Shown here: positions 62,897 to 64,000 of the stretch, piece by piece | Numbering within the stretch: position 1 is the first letter of the stretch | Layout of the letters: each line of letters starts with the position of its first letter | From: Deltaproteobacteria bacterium | Lineage (GTDB): Bacteria; Myxococcota_A; UBA796; GCA-2862545 | Assembly: GCA_006226595.1 (NCBI GenBank) | Contig: SBGP01000009.1 | Location: 62,001 to 126,000 of the forward strand | Direction of reading: 5' to 3' | DNA: 64,000 nucleotides | The notes under the pieces: generated by a model | The model's database searches: none | What the model saw: the letters and a program-made list of their open reading frames with translations, nothing else | Told to the model about the DNA's origin: nothing | Program-made: the position numbers and the translations under genes

Positions 62897-64000
62897 ATGC
62901 GCGACGTCGACGTCCTCGTGATTGGTTCCGGAGCCGGTGGCCTCACCGCCGCCCTCGCCTGTGCCCGTGCCGGCAAGAAGGTGGTGGTGTGCGAGCAGCA
63001 CTACATGCCCGGTGGGTGGTGCCACAGCTTCCCGCTCGGCGGCTACCAATACTCCCCCGGCGTGCACTACATCGGCGACCTCGGACCCGGCGGCCACATG
63101 CGCCAGATCTACGAGGGCCTCGGCCTGTCGAAGCACCTCACCTGGCTCGAGCTCAACCCCGATGGCTACGACCACGTGCTCATCGGCAACGACTTCCGCT
63201 TCGACATCCCCAAGGGCTACGACACCTTCGTGCAGCGCCTGGTCGACCGCTGGCCGGCCGAAGCCGCCGGCATCCACGCGTACATGGACACGCTCAAGTC
63301 CGTGGCCGAGGAGCTGCAGGCGAACATGGGCCGCAACCGCAAGCGGGACGTGCTCACCATGCCCTTCCGCCTGCCGAACCTGGCGCGCTGGGGCCTGCGT
63401 CCCCTGTCGCACCTGCAGGACAAGTACCTCAAGGACCCCTACCTCAAGGCGGTGCTCACGATTCAGGCCGGAGACCACGGCTTGCCGGCGAGCCGCGCGC
63501 CCATCGCCCTGCACGCCTCGGTCATGCGCCACTACTTCGAGGGCGGCTGGTACCCGAAGGGCGGTGCCCAGGCGATTCCCAAGGCGTACATGCGCGAGCT
63601 CAAGCGCTACGACGCCGAGGTGCTGCTCGAGACCGAGGTGAGCCGCATCCTCGTCGACGACAGCGGCTCGCGGCCGCGCGCGACCGGCGTCGTCCTCGGT
63701 GACGGCACCGAGATCCGCGCGGGTGCGGTGATCTCGAACGCCGATCCCGAGCTCACCTTCCGCACCATGCTCGGCCTCGACCACGTGTCGAGCAAGACCC
63801 GGAAGAAGCTCGACAAGACCAAGTGGTCGCTGTCGAACCTGTCCCTGTTCGGGGCCGTCGACATGGACCTCGAAGCGCTCGGTTACGACAGCGGCAACTA
63901 CTGGTACAACCGCACGCCCGACATCGAGAAGAGCTACTCGGTGGCCGAGAATGGCGACGCCATGTCCGCCGCGGAGTACGAGGGCCTGTTCGTGACCTTC
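62897..64000 (+). CDS. Phytoene desaturase/carotenoid isomerase-like FAD oxidoreductase, 3' end cut by window
   Basis: 368 codons are visible and the frame is still open at the window end. The N-terminus has an FAD-binding dinucleotide fold (VLVIGSGAGGLTAALACAR) with the second Gly-Gly box typical of CrtI/CrtISO/RetSat proteins (KVVVCEQHYMPGGWCHSF). Later segments GVHYIGDLGPGGHM, MRHYFEGGWYPKGGAQAIPK, TEVSRILVDDSG and GAVISNADPELTFRTMLGL follow the order seen in carotenoid cis-trans isomerases and retinol saturases rather than phytoene desaturase proper. GGAG lies 6 bases before ATG. The promoter carries a 12-bp-period operator. The substrate is probably a polyene or isoprenoid. The divergent neighbour is a DUF4301 gene. 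Confidence 0.88.
   Translation, partial: MRDVDVLVIGSGAGGLTAALACARAGKKVVVCEQHYMPGGWCHSFPLGGYQYSPGVHYIGDLGPGGHMRQIYEGLGLSKHLTWLELNPDGYDHVLIGNDFRFDIPKGYDTFVQRLVDRWPAEAAGIHAYMDTLKSVAEELQANMGRNRKRDVLTMPFRLPNLARWGLRPLSHLQDKYLKDPYLKAVLTIQAGDHGLPASRAPIALHASVMRHYFEGGWYPKGGAQAIPKAYMRELKRYDAEVLLETEVSRILVDDSGSRPRATGVVLGDGTEIRAGAVISNADPELTFRTMLGLDHVSSKTRKKLDKTKWSLSNLSLFGAVDMDLEALGYDSGNYWYNRTPDIEKSYSVAENGDAMSAAEYEGLFVTF

Noticed and set aside
1-64000. tRNA, rRNA, insertion sequence, integrase or attachment-site signals
   Set aside because: No cloverleaf with a GGTTCGAATCC-type T arm, no transposase or integrase protein and no flanking direct repeats were seen by eye, so no classical mobile element is claimed for the toxin island.

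Overview
The window is very GC-rich, almost wall-to-wall coding DNA, most likely from a myxobacterium or a close relative (Myxococcota / former Deltaproteobacteria). Supporting signs are three multidomain Ser/Thr protein kinases within about 31 kb, two proteins ending in a MYXO-CTERM-like tail (Cys-Gly-Cys, hydrophobic stretch, Arg cluster), many lipoproteins with acidic Thr-Asp or PEGA-like repeats, and an Fe-S type photolyase. I count 47 genes, two of them broken. No rRNA, tRNA, IS element or CRISPR array was seen, and no gene-free stretch exceeds 300 bases. Genus cannot be fixed from the sequence alone.

Layout. 1-2.4 kb: 3' part of an AddA/RecB-like helicase-nuclease. 2.4-7.0 kb (minus): surface/secretion operon (M28-like membrane protein, MYXO-CTERM repeat protein, DUF4397 lipoprotein, small barrel-like protein). 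7.1-10.2 kb (plus): inactive-looking subtilase, FadL-like porin, GluQ. 10.2-15.3 kb: unknown protein, IPT-like lipoprotein, SCO protein, unknowns. 15.4-20.1 kb: kinase-STAND-TPR regulator and a peptide-binding protein gene with an in-frame stop. 20.1-29.4 kb (minus): a polymorphic-toxin island. A 1,923-residue protein with features of extracellular contractile injection system (eCIS) cargo ends in a nuclease-like tip, followed by tightly coupled candidate immunity genes and a frameshifted beta-propeller gene. 29.5-35.8 kb: CbpA-like DnaJ, a 1,323-residue kinase-cyclase-ATPase-TPR protein, HtrA protease. 35.8-39.2 kb (minus): urate catabolism (membrane urate oxidase fused to a cupredoxin, allantoinase, DUF6157). 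39.3-40.9 kb: photolyase. 41.1-44.2 kb: an overlapping three-gene operon (alpha-oxoamine synthase, decarboxylase-like protein without lysine, sulfotransferase), possibly for a sulfated amino-lipid. 44.2-49.9 kb: M23 peptidase and kinase divergent from M14 carboxypeptidase and a lipoprotein, with overlapping start codons. 49.9-54.5 kb: AlkB-like dioxygenase behind a LexA-like box, membrane proteins, a penicillin-acylase-family lipoprotein. 54.5-59.3 kb (minus): amidase, GGDEF-EAL protein, HPt protein, hemerythrin-like protein. 59.4-64 kb: peroxiredoxin with a terminator hairpin, zinc-ribbon/TPR protein, DUF4301, and a carotenoid-desaturase-like oxidoreductase running off the end, whose promoter is overlaid by three ATAACG hexamers at exact 12-bp spacing.

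The strongest candidate for something new is 20.1-28.7 kb: the toxin's C-terminal third and the two next genes are visibly poorer in G+C than the rest of the protein, as expected if a toxin tip and its immunity genes were swapped onto a resident delivery backbone. The sulfotransferase operon and the urate oxidase-cupredoxin fusion are the next most interesting. Many genes overlap by 1-4 bases (ATGA, GTGA, TGATG), pointing to translational coupling.
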